The notes beneath the pieces are model-generated. The model searched no databases, was not told the origin of the DNA, and saw only the letters and a program-made list of their open reading frames with translations. From the NCBI RefSeq assembly GCF_030272615.1, contig NC_081410.1, forward strand, positions 570,481,152 to 570,545,151: a stretch of 64,000 nucleotides of DNA. Direction: 5' to 3'. The stretch is from Cryptomeria japonica. Its lineage: Eukaryota; Streptophyta; Pinopsida; Cupressales; Cupressaceae. Of the stretch, positions 13,955 to 25,870 are shown in pieces. The position numbers and the translations under genes were made by a program. The stretch's first letter is position 1; every line of letters starts with the position of its first letter.

Positions 13955-16050
13955 GACTAAGGGGTATGTCGTTCACACTAGGATTCTATAAGGGGTCATA
14001 TGTGGTTCTAACCACGTATGACCCCTTAGGACACTAAATGATCTTAAGGGGAATGTCATATGTACAGTAGGATGTTATAAGGGATCATATGTGACCTACT
14101 AAGGGGTCACGTATGTGTCACATATGTGTCAATGCATGCGTGACCCCTTAGGACCACATACGACCCCTTAAGACACTATGTGATGAACTAAGGGGTATGT
14201 CATTCACACTAGGATTTTATAAGGGGTCGTATGTGGTTCTAACCACATATGACCCCTTAGGACACTATATGATCCTAAGGGGAATTTCATATGTACAGGA
14301 GGATGTTATAAGGAGTCATGTGTGACCTACTAAGGGGTCACGCATGTGTTAATGCACGTTGACCCCTTAGGACCACATACGACCCCTTAAGATACTATGT
14401 GATGGACTAAGGGGTATGTCGTTCACACTAGGATTTTATAAGGGGTCATATGTGGTTCTAACCACATATGACCCCTTAGGACACTATATGATCCTAAGGG
14501 GAATGTCATATGTACAATAGGATGTTATAAGGGGTCATATGTGACCTACTAAGGGGTCACACATGTGTTAATGCATGTGTGACCCCTTAGGACAACATAT
14601 GACCCCTTAAGACACTATGTGATGGACTAAGGGGTATGTCGTTCACACTAGGAATCTATAAGGGGTCATATGTGGTTCTAACCACATATGACCCCTTAGG
14701 ACACTATATGATCCTAAGGGGAATGTCATATGTATAGTAGGATGTTATAAGGGGTCATATGTGACCTACTAAGGGGTCACGCATGTGTTAATGCATGCGT
14801 GACCCCTTAGGACAACATACGACCCCTTAAGACACTATGTGATGGACTAAGGGGTATGCCGTTCACACTAGGATTCTATAAGGGGTCATATGCAGTTCTA
14901 AGGGGTCATGCATATGTTATAACACATGCATGACACCTCAGGACCACATATGACCCCTTATGACACTATGTGATCCTAAGGGGAATGTCATATGTATAGT
15001 AGAATGTTATAAGGGGTCATATGTGACCTACTAAGGGGTCATGCATGTGTTAATGCATGCATGAGCCCTTAGGACCACATATTCAACCCCTTAGGACACA
15101 TAGGAAATGTCATATGTACAGTAGGATGTTATAAGGGGTCATATGTGACCTACTAAGGGGTCACACATGTGTCAATGCATCTGTGACCCCTTAGGACCAC
15201 ATACGACCCCTTAAGACACTATGTGATGAACAAAGGGGTATGTCATTCATACTAGGATTTTATAAGGGGTCATATGTGGTTCTAACCACATATGACCCCT
15301 TAGGACACTATATGATCCTAAGGGGAATGTCATATGTACAGTAGGATGTTATAAGGGGTCATATGTGACCTACTAAGGGGTCATGCATGTGTTAATGCAT
15401 GCGTGACCCCTTAGGACAATATACGACCCCTTAAGACACTATGTGATGGACTAAGGGGTATGTCATTCACACTAGGATTTTATAAGGTGTCATATGCGGT
15501 TCTAAGGGGTCATGCATATGTTATAACACATGTATGACCCCTCAGGACCACATATACCCCTTATGACACTATGTGATCCTAAGGGGAATGTCATATGTAT
15601 AGTAGGATGTTATAAGGGGTCCTATGTGACCTACTAAGGGGTCACGCATGTGTTAATGCATGCGTGACCCCTTAGGACCACATACGACCCCTTAAGACGC
15701 TATGTGATGGACTAAGGGGTATGTCGTTCACACTAGGATTTTATAGAGGGTCATATGCGGTTGTAATGGGTCACGCATGTGTTAAGACACTATTTGATGG
15801 ACTAAGGGGTATGTCGTTCACACTACAATTTTATAAGGGGTCATATGCGGTTCTAAGGGGTCATGCATGTGTTATAACACATGTGTGACCCCTTAGAACC
15901 ACGTATGACCCCTTAGGACACTAGATGTGATCCTAAAGGGAATGTCATACATGTACACTACTATGTTATATGTGATCCTCTATGACCTCCTAAGGGAACG
16001 CATAGTGTCATATGTGGTCTTAAGGGGTCATGTTGTGCATGTAAGAGGAT
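13955..16050. repeat. 220-bp palindromic satellite, about 9 units
   Basis: Units beginning ACTAAGGGGTATG start at 13955, 14187, 14406, 14626, 14846, 15230, 15450, 15711 and 15801; the regular spacing is 219-220 bp. Each complete unit holds two hairpins built on AAGGGGTCA/TGACCCCTT. One has 18-bp arms and a 2-base loop (for example 14440-14477). The other has 15-bp arms around an 8-base loop (for example 14551-14588 and 14771-14808). Some units are internally deleted or rearranged. There is no coding potential; the 67-codon frame at 15927 is a repeat by-product. Confidence 0.95.
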
Positions 16051-16285
16051 GTGAAAATGGGTCACATTGTAGAGGAAATTTAATTTGTTTAAATTTGTTA
16101 TCTAAATTTTCTAATGTTTATTTAAATTAATTTTTCTAACGTTTTTCTTTTTTTGCTAATGTTTTTCTAAGTTCTGATTTACTACAGGTTAGTTTTCTAT
16201 GTTTTTCATAACGATTTTTTAAAATGTTGAAAAAAATATACATCTATACAATTATGTAATTTTAAAAACAAATTGACACATTTCA

Positions 16286-16450
16286 ATCAAAACATTAAAT
16301 TATCAAACATTTTTCTAAAATAATGAAAAACAATAAATTATCAAACATTTTTCTAAAATAATGAAAAACAATAAATTATCAAACATTTTTCTAAAATAAT
16401 GAAAAACAATAAATTATCAAACATTTTTCTAAAATGTTGAAAAACAATAA
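16286..16450. repeat. 38-bp tandem repeat, 4 copies
   Basis: The unit AATTATCAAACATTTTTC plus an AAAATAATGAAAAACAATA-like remainder is repeated four times with almost no variation. It is AT-rich and non-coding, and lies between the palindromic satellite and the hairpin-rich LTR-like segment. Confidence 0.9.
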
Positions 16451-16758
16451 CTATATAAAATTATTTAATTAAAAAAATAAATTAACAAACAAATTATTTA
16501 CAAATTTAATAAAAAAAGACATTATTAAACCAAACAAAGGGTTATTTTGTGCACCTGATATAACAAAGGTCGAAAACTGAAATCGGAAAGATGCTAACTG
16601 CTGCAGACAAAGCTTGGTGACATGATGCTGACGACTGGTTCGATCCAACCCCCACCAGACAGAAAAACTCAAATTTGATAATGACCTTTTAACTGTCATT
16701 TTTGATATTTATAAATTTAAAATAAAAACCCTAACCGCAACGGGTTTGAGCGAATGGG

Positions 16759-16812
16759 GGGTTCGAGCAAACCCATTAAAATATTAATATTTTAATGGGT
16801 TCGCTCGAACCC
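16759..16812. repeat. 54-bp near-perfect palindrome
   Basis: Two 27-base arms meet at 16785/16786 with no spacer and pair with a single mismatch. The outer parts are GGGTTCGAGC and GCTCGAACCC, and the centre is AATATTAATATT-like. Further GAGCGAAC/GTTCGCTC motifs surround it. Confidence 0.95.
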
Positions 16813-16854
16813 AAAACTCGCCCGATGTTTGAGCGAACCCAAGTCAAAAGGTTG

Positions 16855-16889
16855 GTTCGCTCGGACTCCCAGGGGTAGTCCGAGCGAAC
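16855..16889. repeat. 13-bp stem hairpin
   Basis: GTTCGCTCGGACT pairs perfectly with AGTCCGAGCGAAC across a 9-base loop. It lies 43 bp after the 54-bp palindrome and reuses the same GAGCGAAC motif, so both probably belong to one element. Confidence 0.9.
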
Positions 16890-17009
16890 ATTTCCATTTC
16901 GCTCGAACACGGGCAAATTCGAAATTCCCACTTTCGCCAAATTCCTTCGTTGGCAAAAGTGGGAACTAGCTTTGTGAATTCACCCTCTTCTTTGGTCGAA
17001 TTTGATGTA

Positions 17010-17540
17010 AAAGCCTTGAAGACTAAACTAGGGTTTAACTTAGGAAAACACCTATTCCCAACCATTGTCCCTTCTCTATTATGTGTAGGATAATGTACAT
17101 AGTTGCAATTTTCAAGATCAACATTATCCGTAGAGACAAGTAGATTCCCTTTTGGATGGCGAAAAGTTCGGAGGACCAAGGTAATTGGCAATCCGGTCTC
17201 GACAATTCAGGTTGACCTTATAGGAAAAAATCCAAACACTCATATATTTCTCATATCTAGGTTTGTGGCTTTGTTTGATAGTTATTGCTCATTGTTTATG
17301 AATAATTGCTTGAATTTACACACATTTACCCTAATTTCAGTATCTTCAACAAATTCAAATAAAATTCAACTCAAGGGAAAGAAGAGGCGCATCTAAAACC
17401 CCTAGAATCTAATTAGAATATATATCTATTAAGTTTAGATCTATCAAATTCCTATCTTTCCCTAATGTAAATCGTCCCTAAGAAAAATTAGTGGTTTTAC
17501 TACACCCAGTGGTGGAAACCCTAAATTTCATCACTTTACA
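17010..17540 (+). mobile_element. LTR-like segment related to 5525-6034
   Basis: The sequence tracks 5525-6034 throughout (shared landmarks TAGGAAAACACCTATTCCC-like, GCGAAAAGTTCGGAGGACCA, CAACTCAAGGGAAAGAAGAG and the 75-bp unit ending TTTACA at 17540). The right end is well placed: from 17541 the sequence matches the duplicate near 11655. The left end was not found, and the hairpin cluster at 16740-16890 may belong to the same element. Confidence 0.5.
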
Positions 17541-17930
17541 TATAGAAACATTCCATTAATATAACCCACCATTTATATCTTCTATTTGTTTTTTCTAGTC
17601 AAGTTATATTTTTACATGGCACAATTTTTTGTGTAACTTATTATTAAAAGACATTCAACATGACACTAATTTATATTCTTATTTTAGAGGATAAAAATAA
17701 TATCTAGAGCACAATTTCATTTTCTAAAGAACAGAAGAGTTACATATGCTTATAGGCCATTTGCATGATAATGAATGTTCCTTTGATATACTTCGTTATA
17801 GTTTATTTAGTGTTTCAACAATTTTTTCTTAGGAGAACACAACCATTTATCAAGTCAACAATCTCCCTAATGGTGTCTTAGTTAACAAACTGATCTATTG
17901 AGGAAGTGAAGGAAAATAAGTTTCTATAAT
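17541..17930. repeat. Segmental duplicate carrying the empty insertion site
   Basis: This is the counterpart of 11655-13160 without the solo LTR. The empty site lies near 17745, where ACATATGCTTATAGG corresponds to the sequence split by the LTR at 12116-12974. Confidence 0.75.
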
Positions 17931-18677
17931 TTATGAGCTTTGAATCATTTTCTTCTTTCTAGAGCATTTATTCATATACTTTGATTCATATTGCAACCAC
18001 AATAGAGATTTTCCTTAGCATTTGTGGGGTCTCGTTCTTTCTTTAGTTCATTTTGAATTGTGCTTCCCTCTTCTCCCTTCCATTATCATTAGACTTGCGT
18101 ATTTTTAAAGGATCATGTATCTCAAAAGATTGGAACATGTCAAATTATAGTTCATAATAATAAAAATTTAAATTAATTCTTTGTATTTAAATTAAATGTC
18201 AAATTATTGAAAGATATATTAAATAATACTTTTATCCACAATAATAATCAAATATTATTCAATTATGTAGTATAAACAAATTGATTTATAAATAAATTTT
18301 TATTAATATAATATAAACAATAAAATATGTAAATAGTATCCAATAATTATTTGATATAATATTAATGATATATATAATTAATTACACATGTGACATAAAA
18401 ACTTATATTAAATTAAAATTTAAAACTAAAAATATAAATATTTTAAGAATTGTCAATACAATGAATAAAATAAATGATATAATATTTAGTTGATGATGCA
18501 ATTTTTAATGAATCACAACTACATGGCATTGACAATAATAAATATTTAACATTTAAAATACATATTTTTAAAATATATCATATTAATACAGTAACAGCTG
18601 TTTAAACAGATACACCATTGAAGAGAACAAAACAAAACGATCAACATCATTCGTAAGTTAATACTTTTCGCCGGGCA
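17931..18677. other. AT-rich 3' flank of the P450
   Basis: No gene is recognised. The stretch is very AT-rich from about 18150 to 18600. It lies downstream of the P450 stop codon on the minus strand and should include that gene's 3' untranslated region, but I cannot place a poly(A) site. Confidence 0.4.
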
Positions 18678-20276
18678 CTAGTACAGATGATGTGGCAGAC
18701 GAGTTACAGGGATTGCATTTAATACTACGCCCTTCTTTAAAGTAAGTCCAAACTCGTCCGCCATGTCCAACTGCTCGGAGTTCATCCCATCTGGAAGTAT
18801 CCACTCAAAGGAATGAAGCAAAGAAGCCAAAACAAAATTAATCATACGATTTGCCAATGGAAGCCCTGGACAAATTCTTCTTCCCGATCCAAATGGAATC
18901 AACTCAAAGTTTTGTCCCCTGTAATCCATCTTGCTATTCTCACCCTCCAAAAATCTCTCTGGCACAAATTCTGAAGGGCTCTTCCAAATTGCAGGGTCCA
19001 TCCCAATGGCCCACACGTTCACCATCACCTGGTTGTTTTTGGGTATCACAAATCCCCCGATCACGCAGGAGCTTTCGGCTTTATGGGGGAGCAGCAGAGG
19101 AACCGTCGGGTGCAATCGGAATATTTCCTTCACGGCTGCATGTAGATAAGGCAAATGATCCAAGTCAGATTCTTCCACTCTTCTGTTGCAACCGACCACT
19201 TCATCCAATTCTTGGAGGACTCGGTTTAGTTTCTGCGGATTGTGAATGAATTCTGCCATGGCCCATTCTATTGTTGTAGTGCTCGTTTCAATTCCAGCAG
19301 CAAACAAATCCTGAAAAAAAAAAACCACAATTAGACATTCTGGCTAAAATATCAGAAATTTATGAAATCCTATTTGGGTTATTTAGTACTTACGGTTATC
19401 AGGGCTCGAATATCAACGAGAGTGAAGTCTTCGCTTCTGAAATCAAGCAGGACGTCTAGAAAATCCTTCTTGGAGTCATTCTAGAAAAGGTTCGCTAGCA
19501 GAGGCGAACCTTTTCTGTATGAACAAGTCCACAAAATCATACACACATTTCAAATGCTTGGCCGTCTCCCCTGAAACACCCTGGGGGTCGAGGAATCTCA
19601 GAAACGGAAAAAAGTCAGCCAAATTAGGCGTTCCACCGAGCTTCGCCATCTCCCCGAAGAAATTTTTGAATCCCGCAGACTCTGGATTGTGGGGATCGAA
19701 GACGCTTGTGCTGAAGATCATTTCGCCTAACAAATTTAGAGACGTGCAGAACACCGTCCGCCCGATATCCACGACCTTTCCCTTCTTCTCATAAAGTAGT
19801 CGAATTGTGTGAAATACCTCATCTCTTCTGAGGTGTTCCAGAGCTTCCATTCTTTTGGGGCTGAAAAGTTCAACGGTTGAAATGCGTCGGAGATTGCGCC
19901 AGTGAGGTCCGTACTCGCCCCAAATCAGGGAAGACTTGTGATGGGAAAGAGATTTGGCGAATTCTAACACCGTCCGCCCGGCTAAGATGTGGTCGTGCGT
20001 TTTGAGAACCTCCTTGGCCATGGCAGGAGAAGAGACGACCACTGTGGTTTTCATGCCTAGACGGAGAGTCATCAATGGGCCGTATTGCAGAGAAAGGGCA
20101 TGCAGAGACTCGTGAGGTCTCCTTCCCAGCTGAAAGAGGTTTCCCACAATAGGCCAAGCAGGAGGTCCGGGGGGAAGAGAAAGCCCTGTCCTCTTGCTTC
20201 TCCATAGAAAGAAGAAGAATAAAAGTGACCCAGCTGTAAGGAGCACCGAATACCAAGAAAGCGGTGGAATCTCCAT
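18678..20276 (-). pseudogene. Cytochrome P450, plant A-type (CYP76-like), one frameshift
   Basis: Two exons are visible. Exon 1 (20276-19394) has the N-terminal membrane anchor, the proline hinge LPPGPPAWPIVGN and the first half of the fold. The intron (19393-19311, 83 bp, GTAAGT...TTTCAG, phase 0) is followed by exon 2 (19310-18678). Exon 2 has the I-helix AGIETST, EIFR of the ExxR motif, FVPERF and the heme loop FGSGRRICPG with its cysteine. About 505 residues in all is normal for the family. Near 19478 the frame is broken (net +1 or -2): the codons after EPFLE give TGA, while another frame continues with a normal NDSKKDFLDVLLDF segment up to the splice donor. Such enzymes are ER-anchored monooxygenases, often of terpenoid or phenolic metabolism; the substrate cannot be told. 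The CYP76 assignment is from memory of motifs. The frameshift could also be an assembly error. Confidence 0.88.
19478..19520. repeat. 13-bp inverted repeat at the P450 frameshift
   Basis: AGAAAAGGTTCGC and GCGAACCTTTTCT face each other across 8 bases at about 19482-19515, directly beside the point where the reading frame is lost. The stem encodes part of the segment reading QKRFASASEPFLE. Confidence 0.85.
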
Positions 20277-21289
20277 ACAAACTGCAGATACAGGAAAATC
20301 CTGATTTTCTTTGGTTTTCCAGCATACGACGGGATTCCCGACGCTCCTGATAAAGTGGTGCAGGGTACCAAATAATTGAGTTTCGACTAATATTCAACAA
20401 TATTTAATATTTGTTGACACGTCTCTTTGACTGCACTACTCCTAACCTATCTATACATAGATAGCTGTGTCTATTCTGGCTCCAAAAAAGACAAATCTGT
20501 CCCACTAACAAGGCATGTTTTGAAACGTCCTACATTTTACTTTACTTTTATTTCAAAAAAGTATTAAATTTTTTTATAATATATTTACTAGAGAAACGTG
20601 CTAAGCTCGTCTTACATCTCTAACAAGAGAGAGATGATTTCAGAATGATGATTGTGTTCATTTTACAGAGTATCGTAATATATATCGATTTATCTTCCAC
20701 CTTATTTTTATAAGATTTTTTTTTTTTTTTTTTTTTAACATATTTTTATTTCATTTTTGTATTAGTTATATCTATTCATACATATATAAGGAAGAGTAAC
20801 TGCTCAATTACCATTCATTCTTTGTTCATCCAATTCTCAATTACTAATGTTACAAAAATTTAAAAAAATGATAACTAAAGTTCATTAATCAATTTCACAT
20901 GTACCAATAGTTGCCCACTTTATTCCTAGTAGTTAGAATTTTTGGACTTTAATTAGACGAGTTGTGCTACTTTATTGGTACCCATAACACGTGACTAGTA
21001 GGGTATTTGTGCTTAAGTATTGGTCATTTTTAAAGTGGTTGTAGTGCATGGTTATTGGGGCATCTTTATGTAGGTATCGGGTGACACTTTGTAATGACCA
21101 CTTTTTAACCCTCGCACATATAATGGATCCCACACCATGCGTCGTTACTACCCAGAAGTTAGAACAATAGCTATAAACAGTTAAGTCACATATAGAGACA
21201 CCAATTTTTTTTGGTCAAAATCTGGTGTATCGTTTGGGATCTATGAGTGCATATAATTAGTTATGGCAGCTATTGGTACACTTCCCCTG
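20277..21289. other. P450 upstream region and spacer
   Basis: On the minus strand the P450 start codon is preceded by about 200 bp containing a TATA-like TATGTATAGATA near 20450, a plausible but unproven promoter. The stretch 20660-20830 resembles the start of the dispersed repeat at 21290-21775, with a T19 homopolymer inside. Otherwise nothing is recognised. Confidence 0.35.
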
Positions 21290-21771
21290 TGTCTATTTGC
21301 ACATTTTTATTGATTTATCTTTAACCTTATTTATATGAGAACAAATTTTGATATTTTTATTTTAGTTTTATACTACTTATATCTATCCAAATACATATAA
21401 GTATACATTCCAATATTTTCTTAATTTTATCATTCTCGTGTCCTACAACATCATTGTGTGAAGTCAACCTTGTGGTTGTAGATTTAATCCTGTGGATCCA
21501 CATAATTTCAAATTTTAAATTATAACTACTACCGATTTTGTTCCCATGAAGGGTCATCTAAATGCAAACTTACACAATTGAGTACATGTTCTTATATTTA
21601 AGGGTGTTCAATTGTGTCTATCTATTTTCACCTCAACTTTTGAGCTTTGGTTAAATGTGAAAATATTGTTCACATTTAAGAAATTACATGCTTTGATTTA
21701 GTGCTCTAAAATAAATGTAGATACACCCATTAATCCTAGGAGAATTAGAATAGCATAGACCTAATCTCCAA
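21290..21771. repeat. Unclassified dispersed repeat, copy 1
   Basis: It shares order and landmarks with 22570-22990 and, more weakly, 29270-29710: CACATTTTTATTGAT, TTTTGATATTTT, a TTCTTATATTTAA-like stretch, and TAGTGCTCTAAAATAAATG followed by a CCCATTNATC motif. There is no coding frame. Its right edge abuts the P450 fragment exactly where that fragment loses similarity to the intact gene. Confidence 0.6.
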
Positions 21772-21997
21772 TCCCTAGGTGGAGAGTCATCAATTGGTCG
21801 TATTTGAGAGAGAGGGCATAGAGAGACTCATGAGGCCTTTTTCCTAGCTGAAAGAGATTTCCCACAAGAGGCCAAGTAGGAGGTCCAGGAGGCAGAGGAA
21901 ACCCTGTCTTCCTTTGTCTTCTCCATAGACAGAAGAAGAATAAAAGTGAAGCAGCGGTAAAGAGCATATAATACCACGAAAGCGGTGGAGTATCCAG
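21772..21997 (-). pseudogene. P450 N-terminal fragment, start codon lost
   Basis: The translated sequence matches residues 1 to about 75 of the P450 at 18678-20276: PPLSWY, a hydrophobic anchor, [18 protein letters not shown], and [13 protein letters not shown]. The position of the intact gene's ATG is CTG here (21997-21995). Similarity stops after LHLG, where a dispersed repeat begins. No heme-binding half is present downstream. It is a truncated paralogue, from tandem duplication or a partial copy, and cannot encode an enzyme. An in-frame upstream ATG (22072) exists but adds 25 residues unlike any P450. Confidence 0.85.
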
Positions 21998-22569
21998 ATT
22001 TTGTTTGATTCCCACACTGAACCAAGGTCTGCCGGTGGTAGGCCCAGATACAAGTGTTGTGAGGGTACTCATTTATTGAGGCGGCTCTGTGAAGCCATTG
22101 TCTATGCAACACCCAGACTAACCATTTGATTATGTTTTTTAAATCATTAAAAATTAAAATATAATAAGTTTTTCTTTTTTGACTAATTATTAAACATGGT
22201 CAATCATAAATTTTGGGTGCTGGGTAGAGGTTGCCCTATCTGAAGGCACTACTTTGAAAAATATTATACTAGGCAAAGGATTTATTGATGTTAGTTTTCA
22301 GATCTCATTTTGTAATAGGGTAGATTTGATTTTATTTTCTATTTGTATTCATATGGGAGATGTGATTTTAGATTGATGAAATTTGTATTCTAGTTATTAT
22401 TTAATTTTTTTCTTTATTTTAGAGAAAATCTTTATTTAATTTTTATAATGGAGAAGATTTAAATTCAATATCATGATGTTTGCAATATAGACTTTATCAT
22501 TTAGTCAAATGTCCTTAATATATTTATATATTAATAAATGATATAATTTTATATCAAATCATATTTTAT

Positions 22570-22990
22570 TTTTGTTTTTCTATATATCTATTTACACACA
22601 TTTTTATTGATCTATTGTCCATCTTATTTATTCAAACATACATTTTGATATTTTAATTTTAATTTCACACACATTCTAGTATTTGCTTCATTGTATCATT
22701 TCCATGTGTTGGAGTGTTACTATGTGTGAGGTAATTATGATTAACTCCTACGGATGGTTTTCCCACCAAGGAACAACTAAACACAAGCTTACATAATTGA
22801 ATAGATGTTCTTGTATTTAAAAGTAGTATGTTGTATCTATTTCTTATATCCTCAACTTTCAACCTTTATTCGCATATCATTCACACTTAAGGATATTAAT
22901 GGTTCAATTTAGTGCTCTAAAATAAATGTAGATTTACCCATTCATCTAAAAAAAATTGCGCAGCTGAGACTTAATCTCTCTAATCTATTA
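22570..22990. repeat. Unclassified dispersed repeat, copy 2
   Basis: Second copy of the repeat at 21290-21771, diverged by many substitutions and small indels but collinear to the end, which reads AGACTTAATCTCTCTAATC. Confidence 0.6.
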
Positions 22991-24902
22991 TGCTAGGTGA
23001 AAATATTTGTTTGGAATATAATGACAATCCTTCAAAGATGTTTTTAAATTCCACTAGTCCTAAATATTAGGAAAAATGCAAAAAAAAAAACATAAGAAAA
23101 TCAGTTAATTGTTGAACTATAGCTATAAAAAAATATTGATAGATATGAAAAAGAATTTGAGTCTAGATTTGATTTTGAACCTTGGTCTTTGCTTCTTAGC
23201 AAAGTTATATTTAAATTTCTTTTACTTTATCATTTAGATTATGTTCACAAGTGCAATTCTATATATTTCTATGTTATAATCTTTGAATAAACCTTGGAAT
23301 TCTCTCATATTCTTTTGTATGCCCTACTTACATGCTTTTCACTTTATGTCTATTTTATTAAGGAGTTGCAATAGCAAATACATAGTATGACTTAACTCAC
23401 ATGCTTGTGTATTTCCTTTTTTCTCTAATATCTTGGACCATGCTACTTATCCCAATTGTTGTTATCACTTCCTGTTAGGAAACTTCCTAATGTTGAGTAT
23501 ATTAAGAATGCAAATTTTAGACAATGAAATACAAAAATTCAATTTCTATGCTACAGACTTTGTTCTTGGGAAAATGATTATTTTTAGATTATTTGGCATA
23601 ATTTACAAGGATTCATGCTACATAGATATTTTCAATTTCTACAATTTTAAAAAAGTTCCCAAATGACCTCCTAGATAAAAGATGATGAGATCTAGAAGTT
23701 TTGTGTAATACAATGAAAATTTAAAAATATATACGCATAAAAATATGTTGTAAGAGGGAGTTACACTTGCTAACCAATTTATAGTGCATGTTATGACATA
23801 TTATAATGCATATTTGGTTGGAGATAATGAAGCCAAAATAAAGCACTCGTCTTAGTGAATGGTTTATGATGCACTTATGATAAATAGAAGGAGCATACTA
23901 TTTTTAGCATATGGGTGTTGTTCTTCTAAGTAGGCATATGGGTGCCACTTTTTTGGATTATTTTAGACCATGGTTTTTTAATTTTTAATTCATGGTTTCC
24001 TATACTACTCATATTTATAGTATGCTTGAAATGGAGGTTTTCATAGTTTTTTTTTAGCTACTATTATGTTGTTAAAATTACTCCAAATATTTAGTTTGTG
24101 ATACTCATGCAATGTCTTTCTCTACAAGTGTTATAATCATGTCTAGTGTATCATATAATACATTGGGTTGCTTTGGAGTGTGGGAATTTTCATGCAAAAA
24201 GGTTTTCCTCACATGCACTTGTGTTGCAGTTTTTAATTTTTTAATTGTATTTCTCTTTTTTCCTTTCACTTCTGTAAGCCTTGTCCATAATATGACATGC
24301 CATAACTTTTAATAAGTTAGTAGATAAAATTTCCCTAGTGAATAATTATTTTTGTATCGATAATATGATCTTAAACTTAATCAATGCTATTAATTTATCC
24401 TCCTAGATGTTAAATTATTTATATAGTAAGACTTTATAAATTACCAATTTTTCATTGGTCAAAGTTCTTTTGAGTTCTTGTCCCATTATCTTCAGTTTAA
24501 CATACATAAAAATTTGTGTGTCGGTCACTTATTGGCTAGTTGTTAAAATGGTCTCTATTAGGTAATTTATTTTCACAAAGTTTTACTTTGCCTATTGGAT
24601 GTCGATTATGGATTTTCTCTTGATCACTATTATTTATAAATTTTCAAATATTGAGCATGAATATGCTTGTTTGTATACTCAAGTGACATTTATGATATGC
24701 ATGACAATTTATGACTAGATATATGAAGTGGTAATGGAAATCTCATTTATGTATATATGGTACATGGACAAAGTAGTTTGTGTTTCATGGATGTGTGATG
24801 AATTAAGTGGGGTGATTTAGGTTTGATTTATTGATTCTATGTGTTTGCAAGGAAAATAGAGGGGAATTATTTTAAAATTGTTATGTCCATGAATAAATCT
24901 TA
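22991..24902. other. AT-rich spacer, nothing recognised
   Basis: Only short frames occur (77 codons at 23433, 66 codons at 24112), and none shows a motif. No RNA gene, repeat array or element boundary is seen up to the copia LTR at 24903. Confidence 0.5.
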
Positions 24903-25854
24903 TGTTAAATATCGAGGAAACTAAGAGGGGGGTGAATCAGTTGACAACTTCATATTTTTCTTTAATTCTTTCATAGATCTGGAATAACCAATAGAATTAA
25001 TTAAAGAAGATATAACATGAAAATACATACACAAAACAAACCATACAATGAAAACCAGATATGATGTTGAAAACCCAAGAAGGTAAAAATAATGGAGAAT
25101 GCTATTTCTTAATATATATAACACGGGTTGAGGTATTTTTTATAAAAGTGACTTACTGCCAGAAAGACTCACTGTTGGAGGGCTCACTACCAAAGGAAGA
25201 AGAAAGAAAAGAGAATCCATCGCTGTAGCATAATTTTCAATGCTAGAACAGTTTTCATTGCCGCTCAGCAATAACACAATTCACATATTAACATCAATCA
25301 AATTTATCCTTTTTAGTATCGCACATCTTACATATCACTCATATTCATCCTCTTATTTATACTGTTGCCAAATAACATAATCATCTAAGTCAGCCAAATA
25401 AAGATTCAAAAATAAGTCAACACTAAACATTCTGGTGTTTGGAAGGAAAGAGAAGTACATCATACCACAACACACATCATCAGTTAGGTCAACACGTTAC
25501 ATCCATCACAAATATTGAAACCATACCATGACTCATATGCTACACAAATGTTGTTACACATTCTCAAATTCCAGATTGAACCAGAACCAAAATAACACTA
25601 CCTAACTTGGTAGAAAAAAGAATGGAACCAAGATACTCATGAATATGATCGATCAACACTATATCCGATAAAAAGAGAAATTTGGATCGCCCTGAACACA
25701 AACATATAAAAAGTCAACTGTAACACATCTTCCGGAGCACAAAACATTTCAAGAACACATCTTCTAAATCACCAACTTAAGAACCAATCCTAAAATAATA
25801 TGTTTACATCAATGACAACCATTAATGATAAAAATCAACATCATACCTAGAACA
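24903..25854 (-). mobile_element. 3' LTR of truncated copia element
   Basis: On the minus strand the LTR starts TGTTCTAG at 25854, right after the purine tract AAAGGGGGAGAT, and can be read to TTTAACA at 24903. The family box AGAGGGGGGTGAATCAG lies just inside the far end, as in the other copia LTRs here. The length of 952 bp is by eye; the left edge is the less certain one. Confidence 0.7.
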
Positions 25855-25870
25855 ATCTCCCCCTTTGTCA
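25855..25870 (-). other. Polypurine tract of copia element
   Basis: On the minus strand AAAGGGGGAGAT stands immediately before the LTR start. A second AAAGGGGGAGAG lies about 90 bp upstream near 25950. This is the usual plus-strand priming site of copia elements. Confidence 0.75.

Noticed and set aside
13955-16050. CRISPR-like array of palindromic repeats
   Set aside because: Whole 220-bp units repeat, including the between-hairpin sequence, so there are no unique spacers; the setting is a plant genome and no cas genes are present.
18851-19249. 132-codon plus-strand frame opposite the P450
   Set aside because: It is antisense to a conserved P450 exon, and its composition follows from the coding strand.
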